Shown: in pieces, positions 27,818 to 34,771 of the stretch
Layout of the letters: each line of letters starts with the position of its first letter
Numbering within the stretch: position 1 is the first letter of the stretch
Source: Bacteroidaceae bacterium
Lineage (GTDB): Bacteria > Bacteroidota > Bacteroidia > Bacteroidales > Bacteroidaceae
Length of the DNA stretch: 42,831 bases
Direction of reading: 5' to 3'
NCBI GenBank assembly: GCA_017540585.1
Contig: JAFYAT010000117.1
Span: forward strand, 1-42,831
Program-made: the position numbers and the translations under genes
The notes under the pieces: model-generated
Told to the model about the DNA's origin: nothing
Seen by the model: the letters and a program-made list of their open reading frames with translations, nothing else
Databases searched by the model: none

Positions 27818-28396
27818 ATGGATAAAAAGACAATTAGATTGGCTGTTTTCGTAAGTGGAAACGGTACGAATCTTGAGAATATCATCAATTATTTTCATGA
27901 TGACAAGGCTGTGGAAGTCTCTGTTGTTGTGAGCAATCGTGAAGATGCTTTTGCTCTTCAACGTGCTAAGAACCACGGAATACCTTCTGTTGTTATCTCT
28001 CGCAAACAATTTGCAGAAGAACCAGAGACCGTACTCTCTGCTGTCAAGGATTGTGACTACATTATCCTTGCAGGATTTCTTGTACGTGTTCCTGATTATC
28101 TTATTGAATTGTACCCAAATCGTATCATCAATATTCATCCTGCTCTCCTGCCTAAGTATGGTGGCAAGGGCATGTATGGCCATCATATTCATGAAGCCGT
28201 AAAGGCGGCAGGCGAAAAGGAAACGGGCATCACTATCCACTTCGTCAATAATGAGCTTGATGCTGGCGAGCATATTGCCCAGTATCGTGTTGCTCTTACC
28301 GATGATGATACTCCTGATACGATAGCTGAGAAGATTCACGTCCTTGAACAGGCGCATTTTCCGGAAGTGATAGAGAAGGTCATCAAGGCAGAATGA
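27818..28396 (+). CDS. purN: phosphoribosylglycinamide formyltransferase
   Basis: Transfers the formyl group of 10-formyl-THF to GAR in purine synthesis. The 192-residue protein starts MDKKTIRLAVFVSGNGTNLENII. The active site contains LAGFLVRVPDYL, NIHPALLPKYGGKGMYGHHIHEAV (catalytic N and H) and ETGITIHFVNNELDAGEHIAQ (catalytic D). The frame is open for 37 codons upstream, to an ATG at 27707, but that overlaps the promoter, so the ATG at 27818 is preferred. Confidence 0.95.
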   Translation: MDKKTIRLAVFVSGNGTNLENIINYFHDDKAVEVSVVVSNREDAFALQRAKNHGIPSVVISRKQFAEEPETVLSAVKDCDYIILAGFLVRVPDYLIELYPNRIINIHPALLPKYGGKGMYGHHIHEAVKAAGEKETGITIHFVNNELDAGEHIAQYRVALTDDDTPDTIAEKIHVLEQAHFPEVIEKVIKAE

Positions 28397-28418
28397 CATC
28401 TACTTTTTGTAAGATAAG

Positions 28419-28570
28419 AACGAAAATTTAGAAAATTAAAGATAATTTTGATTTTATCTCAAATTTCAAATTTGTCATTTATGCGTCCATATATGAACTG
28501 AAGGCATAAATTAAAGTTTTTGAGATTTGTTTTTGATTAAAAATTTTCTTTAATTTTCTAAATTTTCGTT
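28419..28570. repeat. near-complete palindrome of about 150 bases (MITE-like or bidirectional terminator)
   Basis: The outer arms 28419-28442 and 28547-28570 pair perfectly over 24 bases. Nested pairs continue inside: ATCTCAAA with TTTGAGAT and ATTTATGC with GCATAAAT. The whole lies between the convergent purN and DUF3810 genes and is very AT-rich. Confidence 0.8.
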
Positions 28571-28590
28571 TCTAAAAAAACTTTATATTT

Positions 28591-29622
28591 TCAATTCCTC
28601 TCCAAGCTTACTATCATCTCTACAACTGTATCGTAATTCTTTGTACCTGATGAAATTCTGTTGCTCTTTAGTAACAGATTGAACAGAAAGTCTTGAATGT
28701 CCGAAATCCAAGGGCTTATCTGACTCTTCCAGAACTCGTCATGTGTCTTGAGGTCTTCGAGTATTCTGCTGTCAATAGTCTTTGTCCATTCGTCAAATTC
28801 ATCGTCAGGCAAGAATGTTCTTGCTGTCCTTGCTACGTTCGGCAGAATCCTGTAATAGCCAGCATATCGAATCTCACGACTTTTGGCTTTTGTACATATC
28901 CTGTATGCCCAATAGTTGGCTTCACCTTCGTTGCTCACACCGAGCAGATGCGATAACTCGTGAGCATAAATAAATGGATATTCGTTCTCTAAAGTCTGTT
29001 CGTTTATATGGCTTTCTGCTGCAAAAGGTCCCATATAACCTGATACTCCAACAGAACTGTACAGACGGTTGAATATTAACTTCTTCGGTTTCTGAAAGGA
29101 GTGGGGATGCGTAAGCCCGAAATTGTCGGGTACGTCCTTGAACAGCTCCTTAATCTCTTCTTCCGTTTTCTGCTTGTTAATCTTTCCTGCTTTTACGTAT
29201 GAGCGGTTGAGAGCGTCTGTGTAATCATACAGAAACCTGACGAGTTGTATGGAATCCACCTTAGCAGGTTCTGTCTTTGCTCGTTCATATATGCTGTCAC
29301 GATAATAGTTGCATGCCCATCCCATGTAGAACCAAACGAATATCCATCCACAGAATTCTATCTCCATTCCGCAGATGTGTTTCCATTTTTGCCCTTTTCT
29401 TTGAGCTACAAATGGGTAGATGATTATGGCAGCCACCCATCCCACGACGATAATCTCGTCAAGTGACCACGGACAGATACTTGCCATGAGCGAAAGTACA
29501 TACGACACACAAGGGTATATGTGGGTTGCATAGAACTCACCTCCGTGCCTTACAAGCCTTATTGTAAATATTGATGCAACAAGTATGGCAAGTGCCCATC
29601 TTCTTATTATGATTCTTGACAT
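28591..29622 (-). CDS. DUF3810 membrane protein with zinc-peptidase motif
   Basis: A 343-residue protein. Three hydrophobic segments sit in the N-terminal third (about 8-24, 35-70, 88-105). The rest is soluble and holds HELSH in YAHELSHLLGVSNEGEANYWAY, an HExxH zinc motif with a downstream Glu (NEGEAN). This matches DUF3810, a Bacteroidota family of putative metallopeptidases with no known substrate. The gene starts at the base directly before the stop of the upstream HD-domain gene, so they are coupled. Confidence 0.88.
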   Translation of the reverse strand: MSRIIIRRWALAILVASIFTIRLVRHGGEFYATHIYPCVSYVLSLMASICPWSLDEIIVVGWVAAIIIYPFVAQRKGQKWKHICGMEIEFCGWIFVWFYMGWACNYYRDSIYERAKTEPAKVDSIQLVRFLYDYTDALNRSYVKAGKINKQKTEEEIKELFKDVPDNFGLTHPHSFQKPKKLIFNRLYSSVGVSGYMGPFAAESHINEQTLENEYPFIYAHELSHLLGVSNEGEANYWAYRICTKAKSREIRYAGYYRILPNVARTARTFLPDDEFDEWTKTIDSRILEDLKTHDEFWKSQISPWISDIQDFLFNLLLKSNRISSGTKNYDTVVEMIVSLERN

Positions 29623-30159
29623 CTATTCAAACATCTTTATCCACTCCTTGAAGCGTTCATATCCGTCTTCGCCAAAGCCGGCAAGGCTTGCGAGGGCTTG
29701 CTCTACAGTCTTTTCTTTCTCCAGCTTCGTCTTTGAGAAAAACTTGTCGGCATAGCACACAATCTTTTCTTCAATACTCTCTGGCAACAGGTCACGATGT
29801 GGAATAGGGAGGTTCTGTCTCTCTATCTCTGCTAATGAAAGTCCTGCTCCTGTATGGCGTTCGCATACGAGTGCATGACGTGGAAATTCCTCTTCACGCA
29901 TGATCTCTGCACCTATCGTTCCGTGGCAGATGTAATGTTTGTCGCCAAAACAATATATGGCAGGAGCGTTACAGCGGAAAATTCCTATATCGTGAATCAT
30001 GGCAGCCTCTTCTACAAACTGGCGGTCAGCTCCCAGTTCAGGATGTTTATCTACAATCGCCAGAGCCTTGTCTGCCACCAGTCGTGAGTGAACCATGAGT
30101 ATATGTTTCAACTCATTTTCTTCTGGATAATATTTGTCTATTATTGCTTGATAATCCAT
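29623..30159 (-). CDS. HD domain protein (HDIG-like phosphohydrolase)
   Basis: A 178-residue soluble protein with the HD motif in AAMIHDIGIFRC, further His in HLICHG-like (HYICHGTIGAEIM) and HTGAGLS, and an Asp in VCYADKFF. This is the metal-dependent phosphohydrolase fold; its substrate is unknown. First gene of the pair with DUF3810. A -7-like TAATTTTG (minus strand, 30191-30198) lies about 30 bases upstream. Confidence 0.9.
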   Translation of the reverse strand: MDYQAIIDKYYPEENELKHILMVHSRLVADKALAIVDKHPELGADRQFVEEAAMIHDIGIFRCNAPAIYCFGDKHYICHGTIGAEIMREEEFPRHALVCERHTGAGLSLAEIERQNLPIPHRDLLPESIEEKIVCYADKFFSKTKLEKEKTVEQALASLAGFGEDGYERFKEWIKMFE

Positions 30160-30190
30160 AGTTGTTTTGTTTCTTTATATTTTGATAGGA

Positions 30191-30198
30191 CAAAATTA
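30191..30198 (-). promoter_or_regulatory. -7-like element before the HD gene
   Basis: The minus strand reads TAATTTTG, but no -33 TTTG is visible. Upstream (30228-30270) are three or four imperfect copies of CTTCGTTAAT. Confidence 0.35.
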
Positions 30199-30345
30199 TC
30201 TTTTGTCTGTTTTGTCTTTCGTCTTTAATCCTTCGTTAATGTTTCGTTAATCCTTCGTAATTCTTTCGTGCATATTTCCCTTTACAGATATAGGACAAAA
30301 GAAATACATTCGCTTGTCTTGTACGGTTAAAAACGTATTGCTGTT

Positions 30346-30525
30346 TTTTGCCGCCAAGCGGCCAATTAGAACTTAGCGAAGCGGTCTCACTGACCAACGG
30401 GAAGTAAAAACAAAAGAAAACATGAGAAAACAAAAGAAAATATGTTTTTTCTTGTTTTTGTTCTGTTTGGCTTCGCCGAGCTAAAGGTTCTTGCCTGTTT
30501 TTCTAATTGGCACCTTAGTGCAAAA
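30346..30525 (+). repeat. mobile-looking repeat element, copy A
   Basis: The element starts TTTTGC and ends GCAAAA. Both ends carry CCAATTAGAA-type inverted termini and a small palindrome: GCCGCCAAGCGGC (30350-30362) and GCACCTTAGTGC (30510-30521). Inside are TTGGCTTCGCCGAGC and several CAAAAGAAAA words. A near-identical copy lies inverted at 37240-37383. Copy A has an extra segment of about 35 bases (30371-30405) absent from copy B. No ORF is present, so it would be a non-autonomous element. Confidence 0.8.
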
Positions 30526-30630
30526 ATATAATTGTACATATCGAAATGCTTTTGCGTTTTTGCGTGACAATATTTATGACCACAAAGTTAATGTTTTTAT
30601 CGTTAATTAATCGAATTTCCATTAATTTTT

Positions 30631-30665
30631 TGATTAATTCGTGGCAAATTGGTGATAATTCGTGC
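30631..30665. repeat. AATTCGTGGCAAATT-type repeat
   Basis: TTAATTCGTGGCAAATT is followed by GGTGATAATTCGTG. The same words form the arms of the element at 34590-34722. Confidence 0.6.
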
Positions 30666-30839
30666 CTCAAACAGTACCAAAGGTGCATTTGTAATAGTCA
30701 AAACTCAAATTGCTGTGTGTTTGCTTGTAATCCGTCAAATGTTAATTTTTTAACAGTTCTTGTGGTGTGATATGGATAAGATGTCTCAATAGGATAGATG
30801 AAGAAAACATCTGTACTCGTTTGGAATGTTCCTCATGTT

Positions 30840-31058
30840 CCTCCGTTTTGTGTCAGTCGATTCTCCGTTCTGCCTCCGTTGTAAGTCCGTTGATACTCCG
30901 ATGTGAGTACGGAGAATGTCCACCGCATCTCCATCGCATCTCCACCGAATGTCCATCGTTTCGGTGGACATTCGATGGAGATATGATGGACATCCGATGA
31001 TGATGGTACGGAGTTACTACGGAGTATCATCGGAGGCAGAGCGGAGAATCAACGGAGG
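30840..31058. repeat. 219-base imperfect palindrome with 11-base periodic core
   Basis: The outer arms CCTCCGTT/AACGGAGG (30840-30847, 31051-31058) enclose 30859-30878, whose reverse complement matches 31031-31050 in 19 of 20 bases. Near the centre 30940-30955 pairs with 30965-30980 (15 of 16). The core arms are built of 11-base units such as TCTCCATCGCA, TCTCCACCGAA and TGTCCATCGTT, mirrored as GATGGAGATAT and GATGGACATCC. It is richer in GC than its surroundings. Open frames on both strands here are by-products of the symmetry. Confidence 0.75.
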
Positions 31059-31245
31059 TGTGACGAATGTCAATTGATATTTTATTGGAAGCCATACGGA
31101 GAAAATCGTAATTATGATTTTGAAAAGTAATCTTTATGATAATGTTAAATGGGTTTGTTGAGGTCGTGGCGTGAATGAATATGTTGTTCTTGCTGTATGT
31201 CAATCGTTTTTTGCTTCTATGTGTTATTTGATACACAAAAACTGA

Positions 31246-31278
31246 TTTGAAATGTTGAACAGTTACAGATTACCTTTG
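31246..31278 (+). promoter_or_regulatory. possible promoter, role unclear
   Basis: TTTG (31246-31249), 21 bases, TACCTTTG (31271-31278). The only frame it could serve is the 18-codon one at 31347, or it adds to the RNA promoter downstream. Confidence 0.45.
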
Positions 31279-31346
31279 TGTTTTTGAGGAAAAAGCTAAG
31301 ACGAAAAGGACTGAAATTTTGTGTGTATTGTTGATATTTGGAACGA

Positions 31347-31403
31347 ATGAGAGAAAAACGTGTGGTTTTATACATTTTTCTTGCGTTTTTTGTTTGCAAG
31401 TAA
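31347..31403 (+). CDS. candidate 18-residue hydrophobic peptide
   Basis: ATG AGA GAA AAA CGT ... TGC AAG TAA encodes MREKRVVLYIFLAFFVCK. A charged start, a hydrophobic stretch and a Cys look like a lipoprotein signal peptide cut short, or like a small membrane peptide. A promoter lies 69 bases upstream. It may equally be chance. Confidence 0.2.
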   Translation: MREKRVVLYIFLAFFVCK

Positions 31404-31423
31404 AACAAAAAGGCTTATTTTTG
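31393..31423 (+). promoter_or_regulatory. strong promoter before the candidate structured RNA
   Basis: TTTG (31393-31396), 19 bases, TATTTTTG (31416-31423). Start of transcription is expected near 31430. Confidence 0.75.
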
Positions 31424-31429
31424 CAATCG

Positions 31430-31778
31430 ATTCGTTACATTTGATTACTTTGTGATTATATGTGTCGAATCATGTTTGTGTCAAATCTTTTTGACAGGAA
31501 CTTAGACATAATAAAAAGGCGTTTCACGCTTTGTTCTTGACTTGTAGAAACTTCGCAACTTTCAACTCTAAGCAAGACAAAGTGACATGGAATGTCTACG
31601 GATGGATTATATCCATGTGTACAGCAATAGTTGTATCCTTTTGTGAGGATGCAATTATACTGTACACAAACCATATATAATCTTATGGCGTGGGCTTCTG
31701 TAGTTACTTGTTCTCTTAGAAAGGGTATTGCGAAGACCTCTACAGGTGGGACGAGTGGCAAGACTCCCCGCCTTTTTT
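31430..31778 (+). ncRNA. candidate structured RNA of about 350 bases upstream of the RiPP cassette
   Basis: Three helical domains follow the promoter. First, 31525-31543 pairs with 31570-31584 through CAC/GTG, CTTTG/CAAAG, TCTTG/CAAGA and CTT/AAG with bulges. Second, a long rod: GATTATAT (31605-31612) with ATATAATC (31675-31682), GTGTACAG (31617-31624) with CTGTACAC (31660-31667), ATCC with GGAT at the tip. Third, GGCG-GGG (31687-31694) with CCCCGCC (31766-31772), followed by TTTTTT (31773-31778), a terminator. Inside the third domain CTGTAG/CTACAG (31698-31703, 31740-31745) and ACTTGTTC/GGACGAGT-type pairing (31706-31713, 31749-31756) cross each other, suggesting a pseudoknot. Only a 26-codon frame is present. 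It is not a tRNA, tmRNA or RNase P by the motifs I can check. It might be a known Bacteroidales RNA family or a long leader of the precursor gene. Confidence 0.55.
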
Positions 31779-31964
31779 CGTTTAAACACATTATGCAGAA
31801 ATCTTGGGAGGGAGAGTATGCCTATGAATAGCCAATGAGATAACGAAAAAAGACGTTTATTCTTCCTTTTCTCCAGTGGGGAAATAGGTATTTCTATTTT
31901 TAAATAGCATAAGAAAGCATTTTTATAATCTAATATTTTATATCTAATCTAAATTTATTTTCTA

Positions 31965-32180
31965 ATGAAAAAAGAATTTGTAAAGCCAGAGATTAAGAGT
32001 CTCAGACTTCGTGAAAACATTTTGGCTGGTTCTGGTGGAAGTGCGGCAGGTGGTGGTACTGGTTGTTTGAAACATCAGGATTCAGGCTGTACACAGCATT
32101 GTTATTACAATTGTCCAACCGAATGTTATAGTCTTACTGGTGGTAAATGTACTGGTCATTGTCAAACAATAGGTTTCTGA
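31965..32180 (+). CDS. Cys-rich RiPP precursor peptide
   Basis: A 71-residue peptide with a leader MKKEFVKPEIKSLRLRENIL, a Gly/Ala/Ser-rich hinge (AGSGGSAAGGGTG) and a core with seven Cys at 34, 42, 46, 50, 54, 62 and 66. All spacings are multiples of four, so C42-C54 is a CxxxCxxxCxxxC run. His, Tyr and Gln fill many of the other places. The leader type KPEIKSLRLRENILAGSG is common for radical SAM-modified peptides of Bacteroidota. The radical SAM gene follows after 38 bases. The Cys periodicity suggests thioether bonds (sactipeptide, ranthipeptide or CXXX-repeat type). The GG motifs could be a cleavage site, but no peptidase or exporter gene is adjacent. Confidence 0.82.
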   Translation: MKKEFVKPEIKSLRLRENILAGSGGSAAGGGTGCLKHQDSGCTQHCYYNCPTECYSLTGGKCTGHCQTIGF

Positions 32181-32218
32181 TTTGTTTTGAACTTAATTAT
32201 TTTAATATTTAATAGAAA

Positions 32219-33586
32219 ATGAAAATTATTTCCTTACCACTTAGGGAAGTAATCGATATAGCGGGAAACCAACCTTCTTTTGGTTGCGTTTCCCGTAAGT
32301 CTTCCTTTTATTTTGACGTAAAAGTTGATAAAGGTTATATTCTATATAATTCATTAACGAAAGAATGTTTGTATGTTGATGATTCGGAATATAATAACGA
32401 TGAGTTGAAAAACACTTTTACCGAAAAATGGTTTTATGTTCCATTGGATTTTGATGAAACAAAGTTCGTGGATGAGATTCGTGATGTCATTAATTATACC
32501 TTGTGTCAAACACAAGGCTTTGTGTCGTACACAATTTTGACTACAACAGATTGTAATGCAAGGTGTTTCTATTGCTTTGAGGCAAACTCAAAAAAAATAA
32601 CGATGTCAGATGAAACCATTGGTAAAGTTCTTGATTATATAGAGCGAACACGTTGCAAAGATTCTAAATTGACTTTACAATGGTTTGGAGGAGAACCATT
32701 ATATAATAAAAAGGCTATCAATTCAATTTGCCGTTGTCTTAAAGAAAAAGGAGTTGAGTATGCAAGCTCGATGATAAGTAATGGATATCTTTTCGATAAA
32801 GAGACAATTTGTGAAGCTAAAGATTTGTGGAATCTTAATAATGTCCAAATAACTTTGGATGGTACGGAAAAGACATATAATAAGGTTAAGTCTTATATCT
32901 ATAAGGATGTAAATGCTTATGAACGAGTTCTCCAAAATATCGATAATCTCTTGTCTGCTGAAATAAGCGTTTCTATAAGGCTTAATATTGATGCTTATAA
33001 TATCCAAGATATGAGGTGTCTTGTTAATGAATTGGCTTTGCGATATAAAGGCAAGAAAGGACTGTCTGTTTATACTCATACGTTATTTGAAGAAGTCGGT
33101 AAATGTGGTGGTTTTGTGAGAACACAAGAGCGCAGAAAGGAAATTTGTGAGTTGCAAAAGGCTTTGGAAGATGAAATTGTTTCTTTGGGGCTTGCTCATA
33201 GTACGTCTCGTATGTTGAGTAAGAAATTTATGGATCATTTTTGTATGGCAGATGCTCACGGTTCTATTGTTATTTTGCCAGATGGTCATTTGACAAAGTG
33301 TGAGAGTAGTCTTGATGATAATTTTGTAGGTCATATAGACAATGATTGCTTGAATGAAAAAATGCTTGCTAAATATCGAAGGCATTGTAAAAAATTAGAA
33401 GAGTGTAAAACTTGTGTTTTGTATCCAGATTGCATTAAACTTGAGGTTTGTCATGAAGCAGGCAAATGTTATGAGGAATTTAGAAATAAAAGAATTTCTG
33501 ATTTGAAAGAGGCTGTCCTTAATGAGTATCATGCATTCTTGGAACGAGAGAAAGAAAATGCAAATAATAAGGATAAAGTATCATGA
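32219..33586 (+). CDS. radical SAM/SPASM peptide maturase
   Basis: A 455-residue enzyme that should modify the preceding precursor by radical chemistry. The 4Fe-4S SAM cluster motif is C112-N-A-R-C116-F-Y-C119, followed by GGEP at 157-160 and ISNGY near 186. The C-terminal SPASM region supplies ligands for auxiliary clusters: C342, C361, then C390, C396, C399, C405, C411 and C417. The N-terminal 100 residues have no cluster motif and may contact the leader. The gene is AT-rich compared with its neighbours. Its TGA overlaps the ATG of the PqqD-like gene (ATGA), which implies translational coupling. Confidence 0.9.
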   Translation: MKIISLPLREVIDIAGNQPSFGCVSRKSSFYFDVKVDKGYILYNSLTKECLYVDDSEYNNDELKNTFTEKWFYVPLDFDETKFVDEIRDVINYTLCQTQGFVSYTILTTTDCNARCFYCFEANSKKITMSDETIGKVLDYIERTRCKDSKLTLQWFGGEPLYNKKAINSICRCLKEKGVEYASSMISNGYLFDKETICEAKDLWNLNNVQITLDGTEKTYNKVKSYIYKDVNAYERVLQNIDNLLSAEISVSIRLNIDAYNIQDMRCLVNELALRYKGKKGLSVYTHTLFEEVGKCGGFVRTQERRKEICELQKALEDEIVSLGLAHSTSRMLSKKFMDHFCMADAHGSIVILPDGHLTKCESSLDDNFVGHIDNDCLNEKMLAKYRRHCKKLEECKTCVLYPDCIKLEVCHEAGKCYEEFRNKRISDLKEAVLNEYHAFLEREKENANNKDKVS

Positions 33587-33852
33587 GAACAATAGAAGGA
33601 TATGAGTTGAGGGCATTAGGTTCGCAGAATCTTTTGGTCGGAGTGGGTGCGAATGTTGCCCATTCGGGAGTGCTTCGTAAGATGAACGAAAGTGCTGCTT
33701 ATTTGTGGAAATCTGTGGTAGGTAAGGATTTTACAGAGGACATGTTAGTTGATTTGCTCTTGGCAGAATATGACGTAAGTCGTGAAGATGCCACAGAAGC
33801 TGTTAAAGATTTAATCAAAGACTGGAAAGCTGAAAATATCATAGAAGAATAA
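33583..33852 (+). CDS. PqqD-like RiPP recognition protein
   Basis: An 89-residue protein with the winged-helix PqqD fold: LRKMNESAAYLWKSVVGKDFTEDMLVDLLLAEYDVSREDATEAVKDLIKDWKAENII. The NESAAYLW and VxxFLxxLxxxxII-like ending are family traits. Such proteins hold the leader of a RiPP precursor and present it to the radical SAM enzyme. Last gene of the cassette; it overlaps the maturase by four bases. Confidence 0.85.
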   Translation: MRTIEGYELRALGSQNLLVGVGANVAHSGVLRKMNESAAYLWKSVVGKDFTEDMLVDLLLAEYDVSREDATEAVKDLIKDWKAENIIEE

Positions 33853-33946
33853 ACATAACTTTGTAAATCATCGTTATAGAATTGATTTTGTGAAAGGGTG
33901 GGGATTTTGGTGTTCGTTTTGGAATACTCAGATTCTCCATCTCTTT

Positions 33947-33995
33947 ATATTTTGGCGTAATGTTAGCAAAAATATAAGATTGCGCCAAAGTATAA
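33947..33995. other. hairpin after the RiPP cassette
   Basis: TTTGGCG (33951-33957) and CGCCAAA (33983-33989) pair, extended by flanking ATA/TAT, around a 25-base loop. No T run follows, so it is at best a weak terminator. The rest of 33853-34087 is AT-rich with nothing I can name. Confidence 0.35.
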
Positions 33996-34087
33996 TATCT
34001 ATATATGCTTTATTCGAAAAGAATGGCTGGGTTAATACTGATGAAAAATATAATTGACGAAGGGAAATGTATATTCTTCATCCATTA

Positions 34088-34119
34088 TTTGATTGTGTCG
34101 TTTTTTTGTCTTAATTTTG
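34088..34119 (+). promoter_or_regulatory. promoter of the 134-residue secreted protein gene
   Basis: TTTG (34088-34091), 20 bases, TAATTTTG (34112-34119). The leader would be only about 14 bases. Confidence 0.7.
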
Positions 34120-34139
34120 TCCGCAAATAATATACGAGT

Positions 34140-34544
34140 ATGAAGAAAATGATATTTGCTTGTCTGATGATGCTTTGCGGCATCACGGCATTTGCACAAG
34201 ATATGTGGAAAGGTTCCTTCTTCAATAAGGAACTGATGATAAGGATGCGGATAAATCTCGAAAAGAGTGATATCCCTGTTCCTGGACTTGAACTTGAGAA
34301 TTGCTATGGCTACATACAGGGTAACGTAAATGGTTCATGGTTGATTCTCAAGGTAAAGAAGCTTGACGACAAGGGTGCTGTGGTGCGTGCTATGTGTGAC
34401 AGAGGCGACGTGGCTCAGGACCTTGAATTGAAGTTTACGAATGATGGTCTTGAAATGAAACAGGTTGGTGGTACGAATATGAAGGGTATTGCTGACCGTA
34501 AGTATGTTAAATTGCCAAAGGTGGTTTCGTTTGTAAAAGAATAA
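34140..34544 (+). CDS. small secreted protein of unknown function
   Basis: A 134-residue product with a clear signal peptide, MKKMIFACLMMLCGITAFAQ, probably cut after AFA. The mature part (DMWKGSFFNKELMIRMRINLEKSDIPVPGLELENCYGYIQGNVNGSWLILKVKKL) looks like a small beta-rich domain and has two Cys (C55, C85). It resembles hypothetical proteins of Bacteroidota that sit alone. Its base composition is closer to the housekeeping genes than to the RiPP cassette, so it is probably not part of that system. Confidence 0.75.
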   Translation: MKKMIFACLMMLCGITAFAQDMWKGSFFNKELMIRMRINLEKSDIPVPGLELENCYGYIQGNVNGSWLILKVKKLDDKGAVVRAMCDRGDVAQDLELKFTNDGLEMKQVGGTNMKGIADRKYVKLPKVVSFVKE

Positions 34545-34589
34545 TTTTTTAGTAACAAAAAGGTAACTTGATAAAAAAAATAGTTTTTG

Positions 34590-34722
34590 CATAAATTACC
34601 ACGAATTTGCCACGAATTATCATTAATTTTGATTTCTATTTTGTTGAAATCTATTCATGATAATTAATATGATACGCAAAAAAGATTTATGATAATTCGT
34701 GGCAAATTAATGGTAATTTATG
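34590..34722. repeat. MITE-like element with 38-base inverted termini
   Basis: 34590-34627 and the reverse complement of 34685-34722 agree in 35 of 38 bases. The arms contain CATAAATTACCA and AATTTGCCACGAATTATCAT. A 57-base AT-rich centre separates them. There is no ORF. Related words occur at 30631-30665. It ends 49 bases before uvrD. Confidence 0.8.
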
Positions 34723-34771
34723 GCTTAAAAAACTTTTCGTGTTATTTTTTGTTTATTACTTAGGATAGCAG

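Noticed and set aside
27746-28399. 217-residue minus-strand open frame opposite purN
   Set aside because: A shadow of purN: the plus frame has complete PurN motifs, and the minus frame crosses the purN leader hairpin.
30767-31030. Overlapping open frames on both strands in the 30.8-31.0 kb region
   Set aside because: They arise from the palindromic, stop-poor repeat units. No start signal or homology is recognisable.
30840-31058. CRISPR array
   Set aside because: The periodic units are 11 bases without spacers and are mirrored. No cas gene is in the window.
31456-31791. 111-residue minus-strand open frame
   Set aside because: Antisense to the structured RNA candidate. Its sequence reflects hairpin arms and it has no promoter.
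33853-34139. Missing exporter or immunity gene hidden after the RiPP cassette
   Set aside because: All frames were checked by eye in this gap. None is long enough or membrane-like.
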